A stretch of 64,000 nucleotides of DNA from Antedon mediterranea (lineage: Eukaryota; Echinodermata; Crinoidea; Comatulida; Antedonidae), in assembly GCF_964355755.1 (NCBI RefSeq), contig NC_092671.1, positions 34,611,304 through 34,675,303 of the forward strand. The letters are read 5' to 3'. Position 1 is the first letter of the stretch. Every line of letters begins with the position of its first letter. The position numbers and the translations under genes were made by a program. Below the pieces are notes generated by a model. It had not been told where the DNA came from. It was given only the letters and a program-made list of their open reading frames with translations, and did not search any database. This document shows positions 15,001-27,400 of this stretch, piece after piece.

Positions 15001-18000
15001 TAGTGAAATATGGGGAAAACTAAACAACAACAAAATTGATGATATTCAAAATAATTTCTGTAGATATGTTTTAGGGGTCGGGAAATCAGCCACAAATGTT
15101 TAGAGGAGAATGTGGCGAGCGGTTAAGACAGTGGAACCGTAATTACGTAGCCATAACATCGGCAGGGTTCGAGGCTCACTCACTCCATGGTTCTGGTGGT
15201 AGAACGAGTCTTCTCGGATAAGGACTATAAACCGTAGGTCCAGTGTACACATCTAGCTCGTGTGCACTTTAAAGAACCTAGTACATCTTTCGAGACGAGT
15301 AGGGGGTTACCCCGGTGTATTAGTACATCACAGCCACTGATCACCAACTGGGCCCTTTGGGAGACCAGTCTTTGACTGAAGAGGTTACCCAGTATAAATA
15401 TAAATTTCAATTCAATTCAATTCAATCGAAAGTTTACTCAATGTTATCCGTTATTGGGTAAGACTAGTAAATAAGAAATGTTATAAATCTCAACTTCATA
15501 AAGTGCAAAATAATAGTAATTGTTGGGTAAGCGATGTAAAACATATGTTATGCTATATTGGTCATGGAAACATATGGTTTTCACAAAATAATGTCCTTGA
15601 TAAATTTTGTATAATTACCGTAATAAAATAAAAGAAAGGCTAACCGATATGGAACGCCAATCCTTTCATGAAAGCATAAATATTTCTTCAAAATTAAGAT
15701 ATTATAAAATGTTCAAAAACAATTTTGGAGTAGATGGATACTTACTACAGACCCTTGATACTAGTATAAGCGAGCTTTAAGTCAACTAAGACTGGGCACA
15801 CTTCAACTAGAGGTAGAAAAGGGAAGGTGGAAAAGAATAGAGCGCAGCAATAGGTTATGTAAAATAAATGAAGTTGAAGATGAATATCATTTTGTTACGG
15901 TTTGCTCTCGTTACAAGGAAATCAGAAAAAAATGTATACCTTCTTTATTTTTTGAAAATCCAAGTACTTTTAAATTCTGCCGTTTAATGTCATAACAGGA
16001 TCCAATAATTATTGATAATCTATCTAAATATATTTATCATGCTTATAAGTTAAGATATATGTTGTGCTTAGAGAACGAAATTAATTAATTCATTTATGTT
16101 GTGACCATAAATTGCTTTATTTTTCAATGTAATTATTATTTTGTTAATTACTAGGGGCCAGAGGCCTAAAGTAAATAAAGTCAGGCGATAAGCCTGAATG
16201 AATGAAATGTATTTAATTTGTGTGTGTTTAACAGGTATAAAAAACAATAGCAGTATTTAGTAGGCACTTTGTTTTTAAACTAGTGTACCTTTTCATATAA
16301 TAGTCAAATAAGAACATCAAAGCTATCACCTATTGTTTTACACTAACAAGCACTTTGTGACAGAAATGTGCATTTCACACACTTTAAAGATGTTGTCATC
16401 CAAAATGAAGATTAATCAAATCAGACTTTGAATAGGTTATTTTGTAGTTTTAATAAAGTTAATCACTTCTGTGGAAAGAAAAATGGAAAAAAAAAATCAC
16501 TTATAAAATAACATAATAAATGGTTAAATTGAACCAAAAATCTATTGGCTGGCTTAATATTATTATTTATTCAGGCAAAAGATACATTTTACAAAATAAT
16601 ACAAATTAAGCAAACATGACACAAGAAGAAAATACAGTTTTTTCAGGTAAATAAATTTATGTTTGATCCAATTGTTGGTAAAAGCAAAAAAAAACATTTA
16701 AAAACAATATTTTTTATTAGTAAAAAGGTTCATCTGGATCACTGTATAGTATATTAAGAGGAGGCCCCGACAATCCCATTTGGGAAAACCTGAACGATCT
16801 ATAGATGGCCCTATACCATATACGAGATCTAATGGTAACAAGTCCAAGTCACAGAGACTCACTCATGATTAAGCTGCGTCGTTGACCAGCGAAAGATAGA
16901 GTAAAAAACGTAAGTTTACGAATTTTATTCGACTTTGGATCATCCAAAAGAAAATTTACTATTTAAAATATTTTTTATTTCAGGGAGACAATACATCTTT
17001 AATTGTTTGGTCTAAATTGTTATTATAATGTGATGATTATGTCTATTTTTAAAGTCAACACTACAGCTGGTAGTAAAGACAAGTGTCACTTTACTTTAAT
17101 ACTTCTTCTTTATATTCTTTATGTTTAGTGATCGTTAAATAAACATGAATTGAGTGTCAACATTTGGTAATGCACCCATCATTTTTTATCATTTTTAGCT
17201 CTGGATATAATTATTTTTGTTTATGTTTTTATTTTTTGCCAGCCAAGAATGTTTGGTTTTGAACAAACCTACCTTTAGTGTTATAATGAAAGTGAGTCAC
17301 TCTTATCAATGATGTAATTCAGCATAAGATAATACATAGGGATTTTAATTATCAGTGAATCTATCTCAAATATTTGACCTCTCAAACTCTTTTCTCATTA
17401 AAATAATAAGGTGATGGATTATTGTTTATTTGGTGTTGAATTTTGATTGAGTCATGCATGATTGATATACAATAAATCTGGAGGCCATGGTTAAGGCAGG
17501 GAGTTTTTACAACTCCCTGACTCCCTGGTTAAGGTGGTATGGGGAGGGGATAACCTTATGTTTGAGGTCCAACTGGTCTGTGATTTTGGTGAGGCTGAAT
17601 GGTGGAAGGTGAGGAACATAATTGATGCTATAGCCTATAATAAAAGGGGGGCACCATGGTTAAGGTGGTATGGGGAGGGGGATAACCTTGAGGTCTGCTT
17701 GCTCTGTGATTTTGGTGGGGCTGAATGGTGGAAGGTGATAGGGATAACTAATTGATGCTGTAGCCTATACTAAATGGGGGGGGGGGGCACACCATGGTAA
17801 AGGTGGTATGGAGGAAGAGGGGTTATGATAGTGGAAGATATGCACTGATAATATTATGTTCTGCCTGATTGGATTGGGCTAAAAGTGGAAAGGGGATAAT
17901 TCATGGCTAAGTGAGGCTATAGCCTATAATAAATTGGGAGGCCATATTTAAAATAGTATGAGGGAATGGGGTATCATGGTAGAGGTTATATATTAATTAT

Positions 18001-21000
18001 GATACTGTATAACCACATAATTGAACCTGGGCTGTGATTGGGTTAGGCAGAATGAAGAAAGGGGTTTGATGGGAAGGATATGATTGAAAAATTCATGAAA
18101 AGGTTATGGCCAGTAGAAACCTTTAGGTCCTATGATATTTTTTATTTGCAAAAATAATTCACCGTGGCTATAATTAGATTTATTTTACATTGAAACTTCC
18201 TATATTCAATTGTTTTATATTATTTTTTATGTTTAATTTGGTGTAATACTTGCAACACATAATGTTTAATACACAAATACATCTTATGAAACCATTAACA
18301 ACTTCCCCTATTATAGTTTCATTCACCATATTAAGGAATCAATCTATTAAACTATCACCCTATTAAGATATCACTCCATGAAAGTTTACTCTGATGTGAC
18401 CCTAGGCAATTTAAAAATTGTAATGTAAATTAAACATAACATATAAACATGTTTTATCAATTTGTTTGTATTGGTTGTTGATTAGGGTATATTACTGTAT
18501 TTGTTGATGGATCTTTTCTAGTGAATTCATCTTATTAGGTCAGAAGAAAATACATTTTAAACACCAGACCAAACCTTGGTCTTTCTGATGATGATCTGGG
18601 GTGGATCCAAGGGGGCCTCAGAGGCGGATCCAAGGGGGCCCAGCCAGCCCAGGCCCCAGTAAATTTCGCTAATTTTAGTGCAAAAGATAGGACATCAAAT
18701 TAAGCTCAGCCCTTCATTTCACCATTTTTAAGCCCACTATTTCAAAATCATGGATCCGCCACTGATGATGATGATGTGTCCTAACCGCTCAACTACCATA
18801 GTTTAAATTAAAATTAAGACGATAGCTTGAGACAAAAATAATAGATGATAAAGAGAAAAATACTATCCACAACAACAATTTCTAATTTAAATGACATTCT
18901 GTAAATTTGAAGGCTAACTTCTTTCTACAATGGTGTCTGATTTATATCAAATAAAAACCATTGAACTCTAAATATGAACAGCTATTCGCCTGTCTGTAGT
19001 AGCAGAAGGTTAAAACGTTCAGTGGTTTTGGTTGATAGAAGAAAAGTGCACAATACAATAAATGAGGTTTATTGTGAGGGGATTTCATTGTGGAATAAAG
19101 GTAGTTTACTGATCTGGGTAGGCACTGCATTGCTGACTGCTGTGGTTCCATAGAGGGCCTAATCCGAATGTCCTCAATTTCCATTTAAGCTTGAGGACAA
19201 TAATGAATACCTTTACCTTATCCTCCTAAGTGCATTCAAAAGGTTGTATAAAACAGTGGGCACTCATTGACAAAAATGTCATTATTACCCAACATGCAAT
19301 GCATCTCTCCACCAATCTGTCAAACAACTAGGATGTTAGTGAAGTTGACTCAACATCAATGGCTGTCAATCATGATTAATTTTTTAAAAATTGCAAAATA
19401 ATAACTGATTAGCTGGCATACCCATCGATTGGTTTTCTTTTAAACTGTTATACCAAGGCAATCTAACAATGTAACAGGATGTTGAGCTACAGGGCAATCA
19501 AAGGGTTTATCTTTGGTTGCAACATGATCACTTGCACGCCCCTTAACGGACACTGCACACTGCGGAGAAACAGTTACAGTACTGTTTGTAATTTTCACAG
19601 CGAGACATAAGATCAAAGGACTGTTATGTTTCCTGTAGTTAGATTACCTTGGTTATATTAGATGGAGTGGGGGGGGGGGGGTTAAAACTCACATGCCATT
19701 TAACCAGTTTTATTTAAGACTCTTAGCTGAGTAAAATCATTTTCTTAATATCTTCCCCCAAAAAAATAAATAGCTATAAATGTCTGTCAACTTACATATT
19801 TGTCTGTCTGTTATGAACACGTGTATATCCATTGGCCGTTTATCCAAGTCCTGCACAAGAGTGACCTCATTAGCGCCAGTGTGCTTCTCGGCTCTTAGTA
19901 CTGCTTTCAACGTCCAATCTGTCCAGTATATATAGTTACCATAAAGGGTAAGTGCAAATGGCTGAATAGCCCGCACTACAATCGTCTCACGTTGTGTACC
20001 ATCAAGGTTTGATCGTTCAATACGATCACTAAGAAAATGAGAAAATGATATAAATGTAATTTATTTTTTTAATTACTGTATATGTTTTATAGATAAAATA
20101 ATAATAATAATAATAATAAAAGGGGTTTGGAATTCAGACTCATCTTTGAGTATATTCACGAAGCAGGATCTCCATAAATATTTTTGTTTTCATTTTAGGA
20201 ATACAATAAGTGAGTTCATTCACTGTCCTTCTGAAAAGGTCACAGCACTGTGTTTACAAGACAAACATATAAACAGGATGTGCTACACAAAGTCTCTTGT
20301 AGTGATGTTGTTATTGTCATGAGAAAAAAAAAATCCTGGCAGTATTTGAACCAAAGACTTTGCAATCTGTCACCAAGCATCTTACTCCTTCTTTACATAC
20401 CTCCGAGGCTCCATGGTTATATGGATAAGTAGTTTACATTATAAGCAATCAAAATGTAATAATACTGGTAGTAATACAGTATTGTTTATTTTTGAATAAT
20501 TTTGTTGACTATTCATGTTAAAAGCTCTAACATCATATTTACATTGTGATTGTGTATTATATCATAATCAGACTAGCTTTATTGTTTGTTTGTCTTCTTT
20601 TGCCATTATATAAACAAGGAACAAGAAGCAATCATGTGGTTTTCTATTTGAATGTTGTTTTACAAATTTATGTCAATTCAGGTTATGTAAATATTCATTC
20701 AATTCTCGGTACTACTGTATCTAAATTTGTCCAGTATCATACGCAAATTCTTTGATACAGCATATTATGTGTTTCACATGTGACACCTATATCATAGGCT
20801 CTAACCTAAACTTAACATGATACATGATACATGAGATGCTGTATTACAGAACTTACCTATGATAAGATTCAATGTTCGACGATAGCTCTATACTGTACCT
20901 TTGTTTTGAATGTTAATAATTTGTAATCGTTTTATTAACCATATTTTATCATTGGGCTATAGCATTTGTGCAATTATTGTCTTTTACTCTCCTAATTATG

Positions 21001-21382
21001 CCAAGTAAAATGAATTTACATTTTATGTGGACAAATAAAATGTCTTGAATCTTGAATACTGGAATGATACTGTTATACATGGAGATTTAGAGTAGCATTG
21101 ATTCAGGTGGTCACAGTGAGAATTAACAAACTGAGTATAATATAAGGTGAAGGGTTGCAAAACTGCATGATTTGGGTTTCAAAATGTACTGTACGCTTCC
21201 ACTAAATTGACCAATTATAAACACACATCAATAAGGTTTATCATAAATAGCTTAATTTCACGAGGAACGTCATTACACAATGTATAATGGGAAGGGCTTG
21301 GAGAAAGAAGTAAACAAACAACAAATCATGTACATACGCATCATGAGGTTTGCTTCCAAATCCTTCCCATCATGCGCAGCGC

Positions 21383-21432
<50 letters not shown>

Positions 21433-24400
21433 TATATACTTACTGATATGCATCTGCCCAGTAAAGTTTAGATTCTTCGTAATCAATGGTCAGTCCATTC
21501 GGCCAGGTTATGTCCGTATCAATAAGTGTTTCTCTATAATGACCGATTATTGACGCTCTTTCTATTTTCGGTTCTGCTCCCCAATCAGACCAGTACATTC
21601 TCCTGTTTAACAATAATCATAATCAATAATAATCAGTTATTAAATTAAAATAATAAAGGCATTTCAAAAATGAAGATACAAAGACCAAAATATTTTATCA
21701 CATAAATGATTGCATATTTGGTCTCGTACATAAACTTAAACAGGATGCCATTTATAAACTTTTTACTTAAGTAAGAATAGTTATCCAGTTCTTAAGTAAA
21801 AAAAATATGTATTTATTTATCAAATCAGTATTCTTTTTATCTTATGAAAAATATTATTTTTTCTTTTATGATTACATATTTGGTCTTGTACATAAACTTG
21901 AACAGGGTGCCATTTATCACCTTTTTACTTAAGTAAGAATAGTTATCCACTTCTTAAGTGAAAAAATTATTTATCAAATAGTATTCTTTTTATCTTATGA
22001 AATGAAGATTTACATCTGAAGATTGAAGAAAAAATAAAATATTTGCTGAGGTAATTTTGAAAACTTATTTAGCAAAATTAATGATAATCTTAATGAAGAA
22101 TTTTTTTTAAGCAAGCTTGCTAGATAAAATTATATATTGTTTTCAGAAAAGTGGTAGGGTAGAGGTAGTCTTTATATAGAAGACTTACCCAGCACAAGGA
22201 TCAAGTACAATAGCTCTTGGTTTATCAGCTCTTAGGATTTCTGACTTGTTTCCACCATCGATACCACATGCTGTTATTGTACCAGCTCGGCGATCAGAAT
22301 AATATATTCTCTTGTGAATCCAGTCAAATGCAAGACCTTCTGGAGAAAGTAGTCCTGAAAAAAAAGTTTGATAGTGTAGACAGAGCGTAAGCCACTAATT
22401 TGAATTTTTTTTTCTGCCAGGTATAACTCATACATATTCATAAAAATATTCAAATTACCATCACTCTGGGTTAAAATAGTTACAGGTTCTCCACTTCCAT
22501 CAGAAGGCACCCATCTTATTTTTTTCCCACGAGCCTCAGCAAAGTAAATCCTTCCGTCAATGTAGTCAAAGTCGAGGGCGACAGCTTGATTAAGGTTCGT
22601 GATTGCCGGTATTGGAGCGGATGTATCCGTTTCGTCAAGATGCAGGCTACGGATTTCATTGTCTTTGGCAAATACTAAGTATGCATTTGGAGCTGAAAAA
22701 GATATAAAATAATTGTATTAAAATAAAGAAAAGAAAAATGAATAATGGAGTACAAATTTTACCAAGGCACTTAATTTTTTTTTTTTAACTATTTCGGTTT
22801 TTATCAACATGGTAGGTGGAACTCGTCAGATGGTAAAATTACTTTTTGTACTTTAGAAACAACATATAGTATATACAGTACTTTGTTCCAGAACACATAG
22901 TTACTGGAAGTGATTTTGCATAATTTTTCTTCTGTCCTGCAAGAAACACTAAATACAAAAAATAAAGTGACCTACTTTCACAAGAGGTACCATCACTCTG
23001 AAGTTCTCCAAAAGCACAAGCGCACTGCCTTTGGTTCCTGTTTGTACCGGTCTGTCGGAAACAAAGTTGTTCGCATCCACCATTTTGCAAAGTGCATTGA
23101 TTTGCTAACGAAAAACAAATCAACTATTTTAAATATATAGTAAAACAAAAAATGTATAATTTGGAACTTACAATTATATATAAAATCTACACGATCAAAC
23201 ATGATGATATCATATCACATATTTGGGCATATCATACCAGATTGGAGAACATCACACTTTTTTGTCAAACTAGTTTAATAGTGTAGACAGAGATTTACAG
23301 AATATAATAAAAAAATAGATCCTTTTGAAGTTCATATCATGCTATTTCTGCCATAAGAAACTCTACTCCAATAACAATTAGGTCAAGTCTTTAAAAATGT
23401 AACATTAACATACAATAAAAAAAACACAGATAAAGAAATAATAGGGAGTTTTGATTTGCAACGTCCAACTCCATTTTACGCATCTACACTCTCCACCATG
23501 TTATGGTTTCTGTATTTAGGCAGCAATCGATTACACATCAATTGACTTGAGCTAGCTTGTTCCTTGATGTCAAATGGCTATATATTTACCACTGTCTGTT
23601 TGTTGTAGTGCATCTCCATATATGGCAACCTCTCTTGCTTCTACAAGGCCATCTGCCATCACTACTGGTGAAGCGCTTGATGGATCTTTAGATGCCCTTA
23701 GTAACTTCCTATGAGCAGAATCAGTCCAGTAAAGCTAAAATGAAAACACACAATATATTAATTCTTAAAATAGTTATTTGCAAAAAAAACCAAATTAATG
23801 TACAAGATTTTCTAATCATGATTAAATTATGAATTAATTAATTTAAATATATTATAAAGACAAAATCCAGCCTGGGCCATCCAAACAAAATATATATTTA
23901 TATTTTAATCTCATGACTGTACTTTATTTTACAATTAGCAACACAATCTATGGTCATATTTACTTTTAATTTATTTACTTAATTTTTTTTTTTATTTTTT
24001 TTTCTTTAGAAGGAATGGGTTTACAAATTTTTAATATCCCCACATCAACACCAACATCCAACACTGGATTTCCAAATGTTCTAGTAATTTCACTCTCATG
24101 CAGAGCGGAGACCATGGATCACTGTCTCTGCAAAATCTCAAGCAATTATTATAGGGCTAAGGGACATCATCATTTTATAGAAAAATTTCCAATCACTTAC
24201 AAATTCATTATAAATTGCTAATCCTGAAGGATTTGTAAGGAATGACTGAATGATTGTTCTTCCGGTTCCATCCCACTTGATGCGTTGAATAGTATCAACA
24301 TTAGTGTCACTCCAGTACACATCATCTGTGGCATAATCAACTGTAATCGCCGATGGTGAACTAATTGATGTGTTCACCAAAACAACGTGATCTCTTCCAT

Positions 24401-27400
24401 TTAGCCCAGCACGTACAATCTCTTTGATTTGAGCATTATCGGCAAAATACAAGTAACTGTAAAGAAATATACTTTTACTATAAAACCAATAGGCCTACAT
24501 TTTTGTAGTTCCTTGTTAAAACCAGATCACTGACGGTGGCCAAGATTCACTCATCAGTCACACATATGCTCTAGGAAAAGAATTGATGACCAAATTGATT
24601 TTCTTTTACCAATCTTTATAAAAGATGGGTTGTTGCTACAGTACATGTAAAACACCAAATTGTTATTTTCATGTATAATACTGCTACATTTCTGTGTCTA
24701 ATAACCTTTAAAAACTTTTTAAAATGTCCATCCTACCCCACCAATCCAACCTTAAGTGCCATAATTCAAACCTATTGCCTATTATCTTACCCAAGTTTTG
24801 GATTAACTGCAATCGAGGATGGTAAACTGTCAATTGCCTTCCAAAGTACAGTTCTATAGCTACCATCTAATCGACTCACTTCAATGTAATTCTCATTTGG
24901 AGCATTGTTTGTCCAGTATAAATTACCTGATATAAGAAAAGGTATTGTTTATAGAGGTTTTCATGGAGAGGACATGGTCATAACAGTTCAACACTATGAC
25001 ATAATACCAACAAATTTACTGTAAAGACCAAAGTAATATTTCAGTGAGTAATACATAAATCATCTTTTAAAAAAAGAAAAACAAAACATACAGACTTAAA
25101 AGGGAGTATCCTGGTTGACTCCACAGCGCCTCCCCCCCCCCCCCACCAAACATTTCCCCCAGAATTTCTCCCTTGGACATTCCCCTCCCCACTGCTCCTA
25201 TAACATTTGTTAAAGATTTGGTCCTAGTACTGTTTCTTTAAAACTCTAATATTCTTTCATAACACCATTCCCTCAATTTGTTCATGGTTTTATCAATAAT
25301 ATGCTATATTTACAGCTTTTACGTTTTAATATCTCTTTCATCATTAAACAACAAAGGAAGCTTATCTTTACCTGTTTTTGTTATAGGAACCCAAAAAAGA
25401 CTAAAATAAATTTAGATATTCAAACAGTAAATTACAAACCTGCTTGCCAATCTACAGCTAGGCCTCTGAAAACATTGTCGTTGCCTACAACTAATGTTTC
25501 TGGAGTGCCACCATTTGGTCTTACTCTTAATATTGAAGGCTGATCATTATCAATGTAGTATATGTAACTGTTTGCAACATGAACATCTACCTTGGAAATA
25601 CTGCTGTAATCTGTGAAAGAGAGATTGCAAGTTCTAGCATACTATAGTGTCACAACAACGTGTGGGGGGAAGTGAATTAATGTGTACCAACAAGGAATGT
25701 ATTTTCTGTCAATTAAAATACTGAAATGAATGCTGTAAATATAATTTTTTACACATTCCTTGAAAATTTTACATATTTTCCAAGGAAGCACACAAGAAGA
25801 TACAAGATGCAATGTACCATTTGGAAAACAATAAATTGTAGAATAACTTGATTGTTGAGATAATCATTAATATACTGATACTATATGATAACACGACCAT
25901 ACATTTCTATTCATTTGACATTCAAATAGTCAATTTCATTCAAACTGCATATAACAGGGAAGTCTAGAGAACAATGGTAAATAATGTCTGCAACCAGACG
26001 TGATACCAGGAGAAGATTATACATTAAAAAAGTTCAAGTTTTTAATTGTTTAGATGTTTTGCCATCTCTGTAACATTGCCAAATTAACATAGCTTCCCGA
26101 TGCAAATCTATTTACGGTATAAATAGTTATGTTTTGCCTATTGTCATGAGGTGATAGTGTCATGTTATTGCAAGCAACCTGTGTGAATAACAACCCTGGA
26201 TGGCTTGTTTACTTGCATACTACTGTCAAAGAGACAGAGCCAAACAGTGGAAGGGAAATAATAATACATATATCATAATGTTGGTGGACTATCATAGAGA
26301 GAGGACATGATTTCTTCAAACAGTCACTGTGTCAGTTACTTATTAATTTCAAGTCAGCTATGTTTTAGTCCTAGATTTCATTTAGATTTACCCAAATCCG
26401 ACATGGTGGAAGACCTGACTCGTCGTCATCATAAACATTTTAGGAAACGTTACAACGATCAACATAGCCAGCATACCACAATTAAAATCTTTGCACTTAC
26501 CCTGTGCTGATATTGGTAACATAGCATCATCATGAACCTCTGGCTGAAGACTGAACCCTCTCATGAAAGAGCTTTCAGACACAATTAAGAAATCTGATAC
26601 ATCTACAAAAAAACAAAATAGAGAACTACTGGCCATTCAGATTTGAGTAATGTGAATTCATGTTAACATAACTGTGTCTAATCGTGAATGAAAATAAAGT
26701 GGATGTGGATCTGGGCCTTTCCTTCCAATCCCAAGGTCCAGGTTCAATCCTGTCCTATATAGTTCCAGTTTTCTTAAAGCTAAAAAGATACTTGCTTTAT
26801 ACTGTATTGTACAATTGTTTATCTATTCTGAAATTGGCAAATTGGTTACTGTTCAACAACATTTATTTCATCAATGGCTCAGTATAACAAACAAATAGTA
26901 AAAAAGATATAAAATAGAATTGATATAAAGAGATCATAATATTAGAAGCTAAAATATATTGTCACGTAAGACCCTTTTAGAATAATGAATATTTACATTG
27001 TTGGAGGTTGACAGAAAATATTCCAATATATGGTATATTTCTTGCACCATTTCTCCTGCCTTCAAAATATACTGTACAATTCTTTGCCATGAGACAAGGT
27101 TTGTTGGTCATACGTGGAACAAGAGCTAAAATGCTATGGTGGACAGAAAATAAATGACCAATACAAAATATTTATGTTAAAAAGTTCTAATAAACCACCT
27201 ACTTCTACATGTTTTTCCATCATTATTCAAAAGAGAGCCAGTAGAACAAGCACAGGCCTTGGTGTTAACACCAGTGATTAGGCATAGCTGTTCACATTCT
27301 CCATTGTTGGTACCACAAGGATTGTTCGTTTGTCCTTCCCGCGTGTACACTCGCATTCCTTGTATCCAATATTGATTTCTACGCATTATACTTGCATCCG

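Larger units (their letters stand above)
14204..16205 (+). mobile_element. Degenerate non-LTR retrotransposon (LINE) with reverse transcriptase
   Basis: RT motifs in order: [16 protein letters not shown] (14303-14350), GIQQG followed by an in-frame TAA where the consensus has a residue before PLS (14495-14497), FNIFINDI, then [11 protein letters not shown] with the catalytic YADD at 14612-14623, and KCLGVTF-like [12 protein letters not shown]. The frame has a second stop near 14774, a SINE insertion at about 15103-15425, and further breaks to about 16060. The 3' end has (TGAA)n-like repeats near 16195-16205. The 5' end is truncated. A dead copy, antisense to LRP2. Clade unassigned. Confidence 0.85.
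3580..19795 (-). other. 16.2-kb intron between e47 and e48
   Basis: Much the largest intron here. From high to low coordinate it holds a hAT-like element (18.6-18.8 kb), a G-rich tandem repeat (17.5-18.1 kb), a composite 16.4-17.0 kb repeat, a LINE with an inserted SINE (14.2-16.2 kb), two tandem duplications (13.3-13.8 and 10.8-11.0 kb), the signal-peptide exon (12.55-12.76 kb), a TIR element (8.6-9.0 kb) and a CR1-like LINE tail (3.9-4.4 kb). The remainder (4.4-8.6 and 11.1-12.5 kb) is AT-rich with no exon I can support. I saw no transmembrane or cytoplasmic-tail exon, which argues against the receptor ending at e47. Confidence 0.8.

Noticed and set aside
17534-17755. Plus-strand 73-codon frame with duplicated peptide
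   Set aside because: Produced by the G-rich tandem repeat; the peptide duplication mirrors the DNA units.
18942-19184. Minus-strand frame that might have been the receptor's tail exon
   Set aside because: No hydrophobic span followed by basic residues, no NPxY motif and no acceptor in phase 1 near its start.
22839-23202. Plus- and minus-strand frames overlapping e43
   Set aside because: Shadows of the EGF exon; only one frame shows the six-cysteine pattern and splice sites.
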